Below are positions 36,137 through 44,808 of a stretch of DNA of 64,000 bases, piece by piece; the stretch's first letter is position 1; each line of letters opens with the position of its first letter. The position numbers and the translations under genes are program-made. Under the pieces are notes generated by a model that ran no database searches, was not told the DNA's origin, and was given only the letters and a program-made list of their open reading frames with translations. The stretch is from Bradyrhizobium forestalis. Lineage in GTDB: Bacteria; Pseudomonadota; Alphaproteobacteria; Rhizobiales; Xanthobacteraceae. The DNA is taken from NCBI RefSeq assembly GCF_002795245.1, contig NZ_PGVG01000039.1, positions 1 to 64,000 of the forward strand. The letters are read 5' to 3'.

Positions 36137-36419
36137 CTGCCCGCTCCCTCGTAGCTGGAGCAGATCCATTCAAGAGCTATGCCAGCCCCGCTGGGGCAGG
36201 GTAATCGCATATGGGAGCGATTTCGCCTGTGGCCATCCTTCGAGACGCCCGCCATAGGCGGGCCCTCAGGATGAGGACCAAGTGTGTTGCGCGAGTTTCA
36301 GCGAGCACCGATGCCTCTTAGCCTCATCCTGAGGAGACCGCGAAGCGGTCGTCTCGAAGGACGAGGCGCGCGTTCAGATCTCGCAAGGTGCCATACGCGA
36401 TAGCCCAGCCCCATTGGGG
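36137..36419. repeat. Palindromic element family D flanked by two small hairpins
   Basis: The family D element is at 36231-36366: CATCCTTCGAGACGCCCGCC and GGCGGGCCCTCAGGATGAGG at the left; CCTCATCCTGAGGAGACCGC and GCGGTCGTCTCGAAGGACGA at the right. Outside it, CAGCCCCGCTGGGGC near 36183 and AGCCCCATTGGGGCT near 36408 are separate hairpins; the latter lies six bases after the ABC ATPase stop and may end that transcript. Confidence 0.75.
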
Positions 36420-37289
36420 CTAGGTCACTGTTTCCATTTGCTCGAACGCCTTGCGGCCTTCGGTCCGGATCAGGTCAAGGCAATCCCGCTTGAGCGCGAG
36501 ATAGGCGGGGTCGGTCAGAATAGCGCTGGAGCGCGGGCGCGGCAGGCCCGCGGAAAGATCCCGCAGGATGCGGCCCGGCCCGGCGCTCATGATCAGCACG
36601 CGATCCGACAGGAGAATGGCTTCGTCAATGTCATGCGTGACGAAAACAATCGTGGCGTTGATCCGGTCGCGCAGTTCGAGCAGGTTATCCTGCATCACGG
36701 CCCGGGTCTGCGCGTCCAAAGCACCGAAGGGTTCGTCCATGAGCAGCACACGCGGCTGGTTCGCGAGGGCGCGAGCAATCGCCACCCGCTGCTGCATGCC
36801 GCCTGAAAGCGTATGCGGATAGGCGCTCGCGAATTTTGTCAGCCCGATCATGTCGATCAGGTCGTCGGCGATCCGAAGCGCCTCCGTTCTCGACTTGCCG
36901 AGCGCGCGCGGTCCGTGAGCGATGTTACGGCGCACCGATTTCCAGGGGAACAGATGCGGCTGCTGGAACACCATCCCGATATCCGGTCGAGGTGCCAGCA
37001 TCGGCTTGCCAGCTACCATGACCTCGCCTTCGAACGGCCGTTCGAGACCCGCCATCGCGTTCAAGAGCGTAGACTTGCCGCAGCCCGACGGACCAACCAG
37101 CGAGACGAACTCACCCGGCATCACGGCCAGGGACACCCGGTCCACCGCAATGACCTGACCGCGCGGCACGTCGAACACGATGCTCAAATTCTCGACCCGG
37201 ATGGTCGCTTCCGGCACTGCCGATGAAGGCTCCGGCGGAGCATCCACGAGCCGGAGCGGCGATGTCGGTCGAAGCGGGTTGTGCATCAT
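36420..37289 (-). CDS. NitT/TauT-type ABC transporter ATP-binding protein
   Basis: An ATPase of 289 residues of the SsuB/TauB/NrtD type. Walker A 'VGPSGCGKSTLLNAMAG', Q-loop 'GMVFQQPHLFPW', signature 'LSGGMQQRVAIARALANQP', Walker B 'LLMDEPFGALDAQTRA', switch His in 'FVTHDIDEAILLSDRV'. The ATG at 37289 is chosen because it forms an ATGA overlap with the upstream permease stop. It energises uptake of a nitrate-, sulphonate-, or pyrimidine-like anion; which one cannot be told from the ATPase. Confidence 0.92.
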   Translation of the reverse strand: MMHNPLRPTSPLRLVDAPPEPSSAVPEATIRVENLSIVFDVPRGQVIAVDRVSLAVMPGEFVSLVGPSGCGKSTLLNAMAGLERPFEGEVMVAGKPMLAPRPDIGMVFQQPHLFPWKSVRRNIAHGPRALGKSRTEALRIADDLIDMIGLTKFASAYPHTLSGGMQQRVAIARALANQPRVLLMDEPFGALDAQTRAVMQDNLLELRDRINATIVFVTHDIDEAILLSDRVLIMSAGPGRILRDLSAGLPRPRSSAILTDPAYLALKRDCLDLIRTEGRKAFEQMETVT

Positions 37290-38065
37290 CGCCACCATAC
37301 GGCGCGCTCGGCAATGGCCGCGAAGGAACGATCGGCGACGAAGGAGAGCAGTCCGAGCGCCGCCAGCCCTCCCATGACCTGTCCGGTCTGCATATTCTGT
37401 TGCGCAATCTCGATCCGGTAGACGATGCCGGCGAACGCGCCTGCCAGCTCGGCGGCCACGAGCGTGTAAAAGGAGATGCTGACGGCGGTGCGCAGGCCGA
37501 CAACGATGTAGGGAAGCGCCCCCAGCAGGATGATCTCCGAGAGCATCTGCCGACGTGGCGTGCCGAGCATCAGCGCGGCGCGAACGAGACCGCGATCGAC
37601 CTTCTGAACGCCAATATGGGTCGCGAGCCATACGGTGAAGAACACTCCCCAGACGACCAGAAAGAGTTTGCCGGCCTCCGACAAGCCAAACCAGAGGATC
37701 ACGATGGGCACGAAGGCGATCGGGGGGATCGGGCGAAGGATATGAAACAACGGCGAGAGCAGGCTCGAGACCAGCCGGAACCGGCCCGTCAGCATGCCGA
37801 GCATGATCCCGCCCGTCGTCCCGATCAGGAAACCCACGGTGACGCGGAACAGGCTCGCCCAGAGGTCGCCGAAAAACTGGCCGCTGTGGATCCAGTCAAG
37901 GACGGCGACAGCGACCGTCGACGGCGGCGGGAAGAGCACCGCGTTGACGATCCGCGAGCGCGCGATCAATTCCCATACGCCGACGAAAGCTGGCACGGAG
38001 AGCGCGCCGACAAGCACGCTCAGGCGTCCGGCCGTCGTCGCACGGTTGTGCCCGCCGGTGCTCAT
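37286..38065 (-). CDS. NitT/TauT-type ABC transporter permease
   Basis: A 259-residue permease of the SsuC/TauC type with about six membrane spans. The inner loop 'EAAWMLGASRRQMFLEIILP' type motif appears here as 'RAALMLGTPRRQMLSEIILL', and 'RPIPPIAFVPIVILWFGLSE' is highly characteristic. Start and stop both overlap neighbouring genes by ATGA, giving a coupled three-gene operon of binding protein, permease, ATPase. Confidence 0.92.
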   Translation of the reverse strand: MSTGGHNRATTAGRLSVLVGALSVPAFVGVWELIARSRIVNAVLFPPPSTVAVAVLDWIHSGQFFGDLWASLFRVTVGFLIGTTGGIMLGMLTGRFRLVSSLLSPLFHILRPIPPIAFVPIVILWFGLSEAGKLFLVVWGVFFTVWLATHIGVQKVDRGLVRAALMLGTPRRQMLSEIILLGALPYIVVGLRTAVSISFYTLVAAELAGAFAGIVYRIEIAQQNMQTGQVMGGLAALGLLSFVADRSFAAIAERAVWWR

Positions 38066-39063
38066 GGATTGGCCGACAGTGTCACACGGGCGGGATCAAG
38101 CGCCTTCAGCGGCGCCGCCGCGATGACCTTCGAGAAATCAGGCATCCCCGCCCCCGGCGGGTGATTGCCGGTCTCGAGCCGCCAGGCCGCGTGCGTCTTC
38201 AACGTCTCGAGCAGCTTGTCGTCGAGGCGCACGTGATAGACGTAATCCGACCAGATCGGCGCCAGCTCGTCGCGCTTCATGCCGGTTGCGGCGGCGACAA
38301 TGTCGATCGCTTCGTCCGGATGGGCCTTCACCCAGCCTTCCGCTTCAATGAGAGCAGCCAGGAATTTGCTGACGATGGCCGGGTTTGCCTCCAGATAGGG
38401 CCGCGTCACGACGATGTTGAAGGTCTCCGAGTAGAGCCCCTTGGTATCGAGCAGGACGGCCCCCTCGCCGAGCGCCTTCTTTGCATTGGCCACGTGCGGC
38501 TCCCAGGTGTCGAACGCCTCGATGCTTCCCGCCGCCAGAGCGGGAAGCATCTCCTGGGGACGAAGGTTGACGAGCGTGACGTCCTTGGCGGTCAATCCCG
38601 CCGCCTTCAGCAGAGCCGAGGTGTAGACCTCGCTCCCCGTGCCGGCTGTGAAGCCGATGCGTTTGCCGCGCAGATCCGCTTTGGTCCTGATTGCGGCGGA
38701 CGCGGCCGTCATCGTCTTCAGATCGGAGTACTCCATGCCGGCGACGAAGGCGATCGGCTGCTGGGCCATCGCAGCCGCCGTGACCGGAGCTTCGGCGGTC
38801 GTCGCGATATCTGCGCCTCCGCCCATCACCGTGTCGAGGCACTGCTTTCCGCTGGTGAAATTCGAGACCGAGATATCGAGTCCCTGCTTGCCGAAGAGGC
38901 CGTTCGCCTTGGCGACAATCGCAAGGCCCGAGATCGGTGCGAGGTTCTGCGCAAGCCGTGCCTTCAGGACCTCTTCGGCCTTGGCCTGGGAAGCCGGATT
39001 CAAGATGCCCGCGCAGGCCGAGATCGCAAACGAGACCATGCGAAGAGCTGTTTTCGAGCGCAT
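38062..39063 (-). CDS. NMT1/TauA-like ABC substrate-binding protein
   Basis: 333 residues from the ATG at 39063, which has a strong GGAGG seven bases upstream. A signal peptide covers about residues 1-29 (cleavage after 'SQAKA'). Binding-protein motifs 'IVAKANGLFGKQGLDISVSN', 'DLRGKRIGFTAGTGSEVY', 'GSIEAFDTWEPHVANAKKAL' place it with the NMT1/THI5 and sulphonate/nitrate family. The ligand is unknown; the nearby AtzF-like amidase hints at a nitrogenous one. First gene of the transporter operon. Confidence 0.9.
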   Translation of the reverse strand: MRSKTALRMVSFAISACAGILNPASQAKAEEVLKARLAQNLAPISGLAIVAKANGLFGKQGLDISVSNFTSGKQCLDTVMGGGADIATTAEAPVTAAAMAQQPIAFVAGMEYSDLKTMTAASAAIRTKADLRGKRIGFTAGTGSEVYTSALLKAAGLTAKDVTLVNLRPQEMLPALAAGSIEAFDTWEPHVANAKKALGEGAVLLDTKGLYSETFNIVVTRPYLEANPAIVSKFLAALIEAEGWVKAHPDEAIDIVAAATGMKRDELAPIWSDYVYHVRLDDKLLETLKTHAAWRLETGNHPPGAGMPDFSKVIAAAPLKALDPARVTLSANP

Positions 39064-39322
39064 GCAACCACCTCCGGTCATGTCGGCGGCCGCAACGGCC
39101 AGCCTGTGATTGGAGAAGGGTCATCCGAAGGCACTGCGCCGTGAAGCAATTAATCGACAACGTGTCCCGCTGACGAACATTTGCGCAGCGCGGATCCGTA
39201 GCGGATCGCAATTTGGGCAACGGAGAGCTCTGTTTGCCCGCCTCTTGTGCGGCGTGCTGTTCGGCCGCCGTGCTCGAGAGGAGCAAGGTCGAGGCCGCGA
39301 CCGGACGCCGGGCGTCGCGCCA

Positions 39323-39982
39323 TCAGGCCCGCGGCTTGGCTTCCGCGACCGCGCCGCCATTCCGCCGGCGATAGATCCACACAGCCAGCCCCAGCACGAT
39401 CGCAACCCCCACCACGGTCAGAATCCAGATGTGCTTGCCGACATGTCCATGATGATGCAGTCCGGCATATTCGTGCAGCGCCGACACCGCCAGCACGCCC
39501 GGCAGCACATGTGCGGGCGCCCAGGCCAGGATCGCCGGGATGTTCACCGCGTAGAATCTCGCGGGCGCCATGCCCAGTGCGCCGGCGGTCACGGGGACGA
39601 AGGCGCGGACGGGCGGGACGAAGCGGGCGAAGAACACGGCCCAGGTGCCGAAACGGTTGAAGAAGCTTTCGCTCTCCGCGACCACGCGCGGATAATTGGT
39701 CAACGGCCAGGTGTTGAGGATCTCGCGCTGCCGCCGGTGCCCGATCCAATAGGCCGAGCCGTCGCCCAGCACCGCGCCCAGCGCCGCCGCCAGCAGCACC
39801 CATGGCAGCTGCAGCTCGCCGCCCGGCACCAGGGCGCTCAGCGCCAGGATGATGGTGGAGCCGGGGATCACCGATCCCACCACCGGCACGGCTTCGAGCA
39901 GCGCCGCCAGGAACAGGGTCAGATAGCCCAGCCACGCATGGGCCGAAACGAAGGAGATGAGGGGATCGAGGAAGGACGTCAC
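39323..39982 (-). CDS. DedA family membrane protein
   Basis: A 219-residue DedA/SNARE-associated protein with several hydrophobic segments. The family core 'LLEAVPVVGSVIPGSTIILA' (re-entrant loop) and 'FFARFVPPVRAFVPVTAGAL' (with the conserved arginines) are present. The family includes flippases for undecaprenyl phosphate and phospholipids, and members needed for membrane-potential and antimicrobial resistance; the role of this one is not known. The C-terminal tail is basic. The 259-base gap after the binding-protein gene holds no clear feature. Confidence 0.88.
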   Translation of the reverse strand: MTSFLDPLISFVSAHAWLGYLTLFLAALLEAVPVVGSVIPGSTIILALSALVPGGELQLPWVLLAAALGAVLGDGSAYWIGHRRQREILNTWPLTNYPRVVAESESFFNRFGTWAVFFARFVPPVRAFVPVTAGALGMAPARFYAVNIPAILAWAPAHVLPGVLAVSALHEYAGLHHHGHVGKHIWILTVVGVAIVLGLAVWIYRRRNGGAVAEAKPRA

Positions 39983-40171
39983 GTCGTCTCTGTGGCGGGC
40001 TGGCGCGCGGGGCTTTGAACCCTACATAAGGAGAACCGGCGAAATTTGCCATTCGCATAGGCTGGGCCGTTTCCCCCGGGTGCGAAATGCGGGCGTGATT
40101 CGCAAGGCAGCCCTCCAAAATCTGCGTTCCTTGCCTATCTAAATGAAAAGACAATGGAACTTTGATTGGAG

Positions 40172-40189
40172 GGCGGGCTTCTGCCCGCC
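40172..40189. repeat. Strong hairpin in the dedA-cobS gap
   Basis: GGCGGGC and GCCCGCC pair perfectly around a TTCT loop in the 297-base divergent region between dedA and cobS. It could be part of the cobS leader. The surrounding sequence lacks the conserved B12 box, so a cobalamin riboswitch is not supported. Confidence 0.45.
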
Positions 40190-40279
40190 ACTTGTCTCTG
40201 ATAGGTTGCTTTCCAGCACCCAGCCGCAGCCAACGTGCGAATAACCGGTTTCGGGACCGCCCGGGACCTCGGAGGATTG

Positions 40280-41278
40280 ATGACGACCGCCGCCCTGTCC
40301 AAAGTTGAGGAAGTTTCCGGTCTGCCCGACATGAAAGTGTCGGTGCGCCAGGTGTTCGGGATCGACAGTGATCTCGAAGTCCCGGCCTATTCCGAAGTCG
40401 ATCCTCACGTGCCCGAAGTGGATTCCGATTACCGCTTCGACCGCGCCACCACGCTGGCCATTCTCGCCGGCTTCGCCAAGAATCGCCGCGTGATGGTGAC
40501 CGGCTATCACGGCACCGGCAAATCCACCCATATCGAGCAGGTCGCCGCGCGGCTGAACTGGCCCTGCGTGCGCGTCAACCTCGACAGCCACATCAGCCGT
40601 ATCGACCTCGTCGGCAAGGACTCCATCGTGGTCCGTGACGGCAAGCAGGTTACCGAATTCCGCGACGGCATTTTGCCCTGGGCGCTCCAGCACAACGTCG
40701 CGCTGGTGTTCGACGAATACGACGCCGGCCGCCCGGACGTGATGTTCGTGATCCAGCGCGTGCTGGAAGTCTCGGGGCGCCTGACGCTCTTGGACCAGAA
40801 CAAGGTGATCAAGCCGCACCCGGCGTTCCGCCTGTTCGCGACCGCCAACACCGTCGGCCTCGGCGACACCTCGGGCCTCTATCACGGCACCCAGCAGATC
40901 AACCAGGGCCAGATGGACCGCTGGTCGATCGTCACCACGCTGAACTATCTCAGCCACGACGAGGAAGTGGAGATCGTGCTGGCCAAGGCCAAGCATTATC
41001 GCACCCAGGAGGGACGCGACATCGTCAACAAGATGGTGCGCCTTGCCGACCTCACCCGCAACGCCTTCGCCAACGGCGATCTGTCGACGGTGATGAGCCC
41101 GCGCACGGTGATCACCTGGGCAGAAAACTCCGACATTTTCGGCGATATCGGCTTCGCCTTCCGCGTCACCTTCCTCAACAAGTGCGACGAGCTCGAACGT
41201 CCCCTGGTCGCCGAATTCTACCAGCGCTGCTTCAACGCGGAGCTGCCGGAATCGGCGGTAAATGTGGCGCTGAGCTGA
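40280..41278 (+). CDS. cobS: Cobaltochelatase subunit CobS
   Basis: A 332-residue AAA+ ATPase that with CobT drives insertion of cobalt into hydrogenobyrinic acid diamide by CobN in the aerobic cobalamin pathway. Walker A 'VTGYHGTGKSTHIEQVA', Walker B 'VALVFDEYDAGRPDVMFVIQ', sensor I 'RLFATANTVGLGDTSGLYHG', and 'QGQMDRWSIVTTLNY'. The ATG at 40280 has GGAGG five bases upstream. CobT follows on the same strand after a 186-base gap filled mainly by a family A palindrome. Cytoplasmic. Confidence 0.95.
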   Translation: MTTAALSKVEEVSGLPDMKVSVRQVFGIDSDLEVPAYSEVDPHVPEVDSDYRFDRATTLAILAGFAKNRRVMVTGYHGTGKSTHIEQVAARLNWPCVRVNLDSHISRIDLVGKDSIVVRDGKQVTEFRDGILPWALQHNVALVFDEYDAGRPDVMFVIQRVLEVSGRLTLLDQNKVIKPHPAFRLFATANTVGLGDTSGLYHGTQQINQGQMDRWSIVTTLNYLSHDEEVEIVLAKAKHYRTQEGRDIVNKMVRLADLTRNAFANGDLSTVMSPRTVITWAENSDIFGDIGFAFRVTFLNKCDELERPLVAEFYQRCFNAELPESAVNVALS

Positions 41279-41288
41279 GCTTTGAGAT

Positions 41289-41453
41289 GTCGTCCCGGAC
41301 AAGCGCAGCGCTTGGCAACGCGAAGCGTTGTCGAGGGCGAAGCGCAGATCCGGGACCCATGACCACCGGCTGTGGTTTTGCGAAGATTGGGCCATCAGTG
41401 TGCTCACTAACTGCTCCCTGTGGCTATGGGTCCCCGCTTTCGCGGGGACGACG
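41289..41453. repeat. Palindromic intergenic element, family A (chimeric arms) between cobS and cobT
   Basis: Left arm GTCGTCCCGGACAAGCGCAG with GCGCAGATCCGGGACCCATG; right arm ATGGGTCCCCGCTTTCGCGG then GGACGAC. Being inside the likely cobS-cobT transcript, its folding would affect processing or relative expression. Its right end lies 12 bases from the cobT start. Confidence 0.8.
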
Positions 41454-41464
41454 GTGAGATCGAG

Positions 41465-43369
41465 ATGAGCACCACCTCCAACTCCAAATTCCGCAGCAAC
41501 AAGGAAGCGCCGACCGAGCCGTTCAAGCGCTCGGTGGCCTCCTGCCTCAAGGCGATCGCGAAATCGCCCGAGCTCGACGTCTCCTTCGCCGCCGAGCGCC
41601 CGGGCCTTGCGCCGGGCAAGGCGCGGCTGCCCGAGCCGGCGCGCAAGATGACCAAGCGTGACGCCGCCGTCGTGCGCGGCCACGCCGATTCCATCGCGCT
41701 CAAGCTCGCCTGTCACGATCCCAAGGTTCACCGCAAGCTGATGCCCGGCAATCCGCAGGCGCGCGGCGTGTTCGAGGCGGTGGAGCAGGCTCGCGTCGAG
41801 GCGATCGGCGCGCGCCGCATGGCGGGCGTTGCCAAGAACCTCACCGCGATGCTCGACGACCATTTCCATCGCGGCAAGTTCGACGAGATCACCGACCGTG
41901 CCGACGCGCCGCTCGCCGATGCGCTGGCGATGCTGGTGCGCGAGCGCCTGACCGGCCTCGCGCCGCCGACGGCGGCGAAGAAGATGGTCGACCTCTGGCG
42001 TCCGATTCTCGAAGACAAGATCGGCAGGCGGCTCGACCGGCTCGACGGCGTGGTCGAGGACCAGGCCAGGTTCGGCGACGCCGTGCATGATCTGTTGTCG
42101 GCGCTCGAGCTCGGCGACGAGCGCAACGCCGACAGCGAGGACAATGACGAGAACGACGAGAACCAGGACGGCGACAACGATCAGTCCGGCGCCGAGGGCT
42201 CGCCCGATTCCGACGCCGCGCAGGAGATGAGCGCCGACCAGGCGCAGGCGACGAGCGAGGAGATGAGCGAGAGCGCGATGGAAAGCGCGCAGGCCTCGAC
42301 CTCCGACACCTTCGACGACGGCGAGCTCGGCGACGACGAGACGCCGGGCGAGGCGACGCGTCCGAACGCGCATGGCAGGAACGAGCCGCGCGGGCCGGAG
42401 TACCACGCCTTCGCACCGAAGTTCGACGAGGTCATCGCGGCGGAAGATCTCTGCGACCATGACGAGCTGGAGCGGCTGCGCGCCTATCTCGACAAGCAGC
42501 TCGCGCATCTGCAAGGCATCGTCGCCCGCCTCGCCAACCGCCTGCAGCGGCGCCTGATGGCGCAGCAGAACCGCGCCTGGGAGTTCGACCTCGAAGAGGG
42601 CATCCTCGACCCGGCGCGCCTGTCGCGCGTCGTGACCGATCCCTATCACCCGCTGTCCTTCATGCACGAGAAGGAGGCGACGTTCCGCGACACCGTGGTG
42701 ACGCTGCTGCTCGACAATTCCGGCTCGATGCGCGGCCGCCCGATCACGGTCGCCGCGACCTGCGCCGACATTCTCGCGCGCACGCTGGAGCGGTGCGGCG
42801 TCAAGGTCGAGATCCTCGGCTTCACCACGCGCGCCTGGAAGGGCGGGCAATCGCGCGAGGCCTGGCTTGCCGCCGGCAAGCCGGCCAATCCCGGCCGCCT
42901 CAACGATCTCCGCCACATCATCTACAAGTCGGCCGACGCCCCCTGGCGCCGTGCGCGCAAGAACCTCGGCCTGATGATGCGCGAGGGTCTCCTGAAGGAG
43001 AACATCGACGGCGAGGCGCTGGACTGGGCGCACAAGCGCCTGCTGGCGAGGGCCGAGCAGCGCAAGATCCTGATGATGATCTCGGACGGCGCGCCGGTCG
43101 ACGATTCCACGCTGTCGGTCAATCCCGGCAATTACCTCGAGCGGCACCTGCGCCACATCATCGAGGAGATCGAGACCCGCTCGCCGGTCGAGCTGATCGC
43201 GATCGGCATCGGCCATGACGTCACGCGCTACTATCGCCGCGCGGTGACGATCGTGGACGCCGAGGAGCTCGGCGGCGCCATCACCGAAAAACTCGCCGAG
43301 CTCTTCAGCGAGACCAACACGGCGCCCACGCAGGCACCCGCCCGCCCGCGACGCAAATTGCATTCGTGA
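41465..43369 (+). CDS. cobT: Cobaltochelatase subunit CobT
   Basis: A 634-residue partner of CobS. N-terminal part 'FKRSVASCLKAIAKSPELDV' typical of CobT; a very acidic central region (about 220-320, rich in Asp/Glu/Asn/Ser); C-terminal von Willebrand A domain with MIDAS 'TLLLDNSGSMRGRPI' (about residue 415) and 'KILMMISDGAPVDDSTLS'. These are the expected domains of the ring-forming CobT subunit. The GTGA overlap with the next gene's start suggests the Tat-exported protein downstream is cotranscribed. Start at 41465 fits the family. Confidence 0.94.
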   Translation: MSTTSNSKFRSNKEAPTEPFKRSVASCLKAIAKSPELDVSFAAERPGLAPGKARLPEPARKMTKRDAAVVRGHADSIALKLACHDPKVHRKLMPGNPQARGVFEAVEQARVEAIGARRMAGVAKNLTAMLDDHFHRGKFDEITDRADAPLADALAMLVRERLTGLAPPTAAKKMVDLWRPILEDKIGRRLDRLDGVVEDQARFGDAVHDLLSALELGDERNADSEDNDENDENQDGDNDQSGAEGSPDSDAAQEMSADQAQATSEEMSESAMESAQASTSDTFDDGELGDDETPGEATRPNAHGRNEPRGPEYHAFAPKFDEVIAAEDLCDHDELERLRAYLDKQLAHLQGIVARLANRLQRRLMAQQNRAWEFDLEEGILDPARLSRVVTDPYHPLSFMHEKEATFRDTVVTLLLDNSGSMRGRPITVAATCADILARTLERCGVKVEILGFTTRAWKGGQSREAWLAAGKPANPGRLNDLRHIIYKSADAPWRRARKNLGLMMREGLLKENIDGEALDWAHKRLLARAEQRKILMMISDGAPVDDSTLSVNPGNYLERHLRHIIEEIETRSPVELIAIGIGHDVTRYYRRAVTIVDAEELGGAITEKLAELFSETNTAPTQAPARPRRKLHS

Positions 43370-44448
43370 GCACGCTTTCATCCCGCCGCAGCTTTCTCGG
43401 CTTTGCTGCGGCAGGATTTTCAACTCTCGCAGTCTCCGGCTTGGCGCGGGCGCAAGGTGCGGCCGAGCCGCCGCCGCGCGCGCAGGTCGAGCACGCCGTC
43501 GCCGCGCCTGTCAGCGTCGAGGTCAACGCGCGCGCCATCCCCAATTTCGAGCCGCGCGACCGTTCGCGCACGCGCTTCGGCTCGCTGGAATATCGCAGCG
43601 GCCTGGTGTTGACTTCGCCCTATCGCGGCTTCGGCGGCCTGTCCGGCATCCGCTTCCTCGACGGCAAGGGCGAGCGCTTCCTCGCGATCTCCGACCAGGG
43701 CGGCTGGTTCACCGGCAGCATCCGCTATTCCGGCCGCGACATGGCCGGGCTCGCGGAGGTCGAGGCCGCGCCGCTGCTCGGCGCCGAGGGGCGGCCGATC
43801 ACGGACAAGCACCTCTGGTGGGATTCGGAATCGATCGCGCGCGACGGCAACCTCGTCTATGTCGGGCTCGAGCGCGTCAACCAGATCCTGCGCTACGACT
43901 TTGCCAAGGGCGGCACACGCGCCCGCGGCGAGGTGATCGCCGTCCCGCCGGCCTTGCGCAAGCTGCCCTACAACAAGGGGCTGGAGGCGATGGTGGTCGT
44001 GCCCAAAGGCAAAGACCAGAACATGCCGCTCGCGGGCACGCTGATCGCGTTCTCCGAGCGCGGGCTCGATGCCGACGGCAATCTCGTCGCCTTCCTGATC
44101 GGCGGCCCCACGCCCGGCCAGTTCAGCGTCCGCCGCACCGAGAAATACGACATCAGCGATGCCGTGCTGCTGCCCTCCGGCGAGCTTCTGATCCTCGAAC
44201 GCAAATTCTCCTGGTTCACCGGCGTCAACATCCGCATCCGCGCCATCCCCTTGACGTCGATCGCGCCGGGCGCGCTGGTCGACGGCCCCGCGCTGTTCGC
44301 CGCCGATCTCGGCCACGAGATCGACAACATGGAAGGCATCGACGCCCACGTCACCACTGAGGGCGAGACCGTGCTGACGCTGATCTCCGACGACAATTTC
44401 TCGATGCTGCAGCGGACCTTGCTGCTGCAATTCACGCTGGCGGAGTAG
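43366..44448 (+). CDS. Esterase-like activity of phytase family protein, Tat-exported
   Basis: A protein of 360 residues from a GTG overlapping the cobT stop. The N-terminus 'LSSRRSFLGFAAAGFSTLAV' is a twin-arginine signal with probable cleavage after 'GLARA'. The mature part matches the phytase-like beta-propeller family: 'YRGFGGLSGIRFLDGKGERF', 'AISDQGGWFTG', 'DSESIARDGNLVYVGLERVN', 'KGLEAMVVVP', 'DNMEGIDAH'. Substrate unknown. It follows cobT in many relatives as I recall, with no known link to cobalamin. Confidence 0.88.
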   Translation: MSTLSSRRSFLGFAAAGFSTLAVSGLARAQGAAEPPPRAQVEHAVAAPVSVEVNARAIPNFEPRDRSRTRFGSLEYRSGLVLTSPYRGFGGLSGIRFLDGKGERFLAISDQGGWFTGSIRYSGRDMAGLAEVEAAPLLGAEGRPITDKHLWWDSESIARDGNLVYVGLERVNQILRYDFAKGGTRARGEVIAVPPALRKLPYNKGLEAMVVVPKGKDQNMPLAGTLIAFSERGLDADGNLVAFLIGGPTPGQFSVRRTEKYDISDAVLLPSGELLILERKFSWFTGVNIRIRAIPLTSIAPGALVDGPALFAADLGHEIDNMEGIDAHVTTEGETVLTLISDDNFSMLQRTLLLQFTLAE

Positions 44449-44453
44449 CCCCA

Positions 44454-44665
44454 CTGTCGTCCCGGACAAGCGCGCCTAAAGCGCGCGCAGATCCGGGACC
44501 CCCGCGCGAGCGCTTGCGCTCGTCGCGATACTCCCGGGAAGAAGTCGTTGCCTGACGCCGGTAAATTCGAGTCGCCGTAACCACGTCTCCCTGTGGTTAT
44601 GGCGACGAGCGCAAGCGCTCGCGCTGGGGTCCCGGATCTGCGCTGACGCTTGTCCGGGACGACAG
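44454..44665. repeat. Palindromic intergenic element, family A
   Basis: CTGTCGTCCCGGACAAGCGC at the left and GCTTGTCCGGGACGACAG at the right; inside, CGAGCGCTTGCGCTCGTCGC and GCGACGAGCGCAAGCGCTCG form a second long inverted repeat. It fills most of the 360-base gap; nothing else was recognised there. Confidence 0.85.
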
Positions 44666-44808
44666 CGGAATGTGTGGCGCCATCTCGCGTCCAGCTTCGA
44701 TTGCGGAAATGCACGCCGAGGCTACCGGCCATTCCACCGCGCGCCTAGCAATCCGCGCGTCCCTCACTACACTCCCTCCATCGCCCTCGATCCCCCGGAA
44801 CTCCCCGC

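Noticed and set aside
40080..40279. Possible cobalamin riboswitch upstream of cobS (GCCACTTG-like stretch and a strong hairpin)
   Set aside because: The conserved B12 box (AGYCAGGAGACCTGCC type) and the four-way junction pattern are absent.
40139..43423. Very long minus-strand open frame opposite cobS and cobT
   Set aside because: Same reason: cobS and cobT are diagnostic on the other strand and the product has no recognisable domain.
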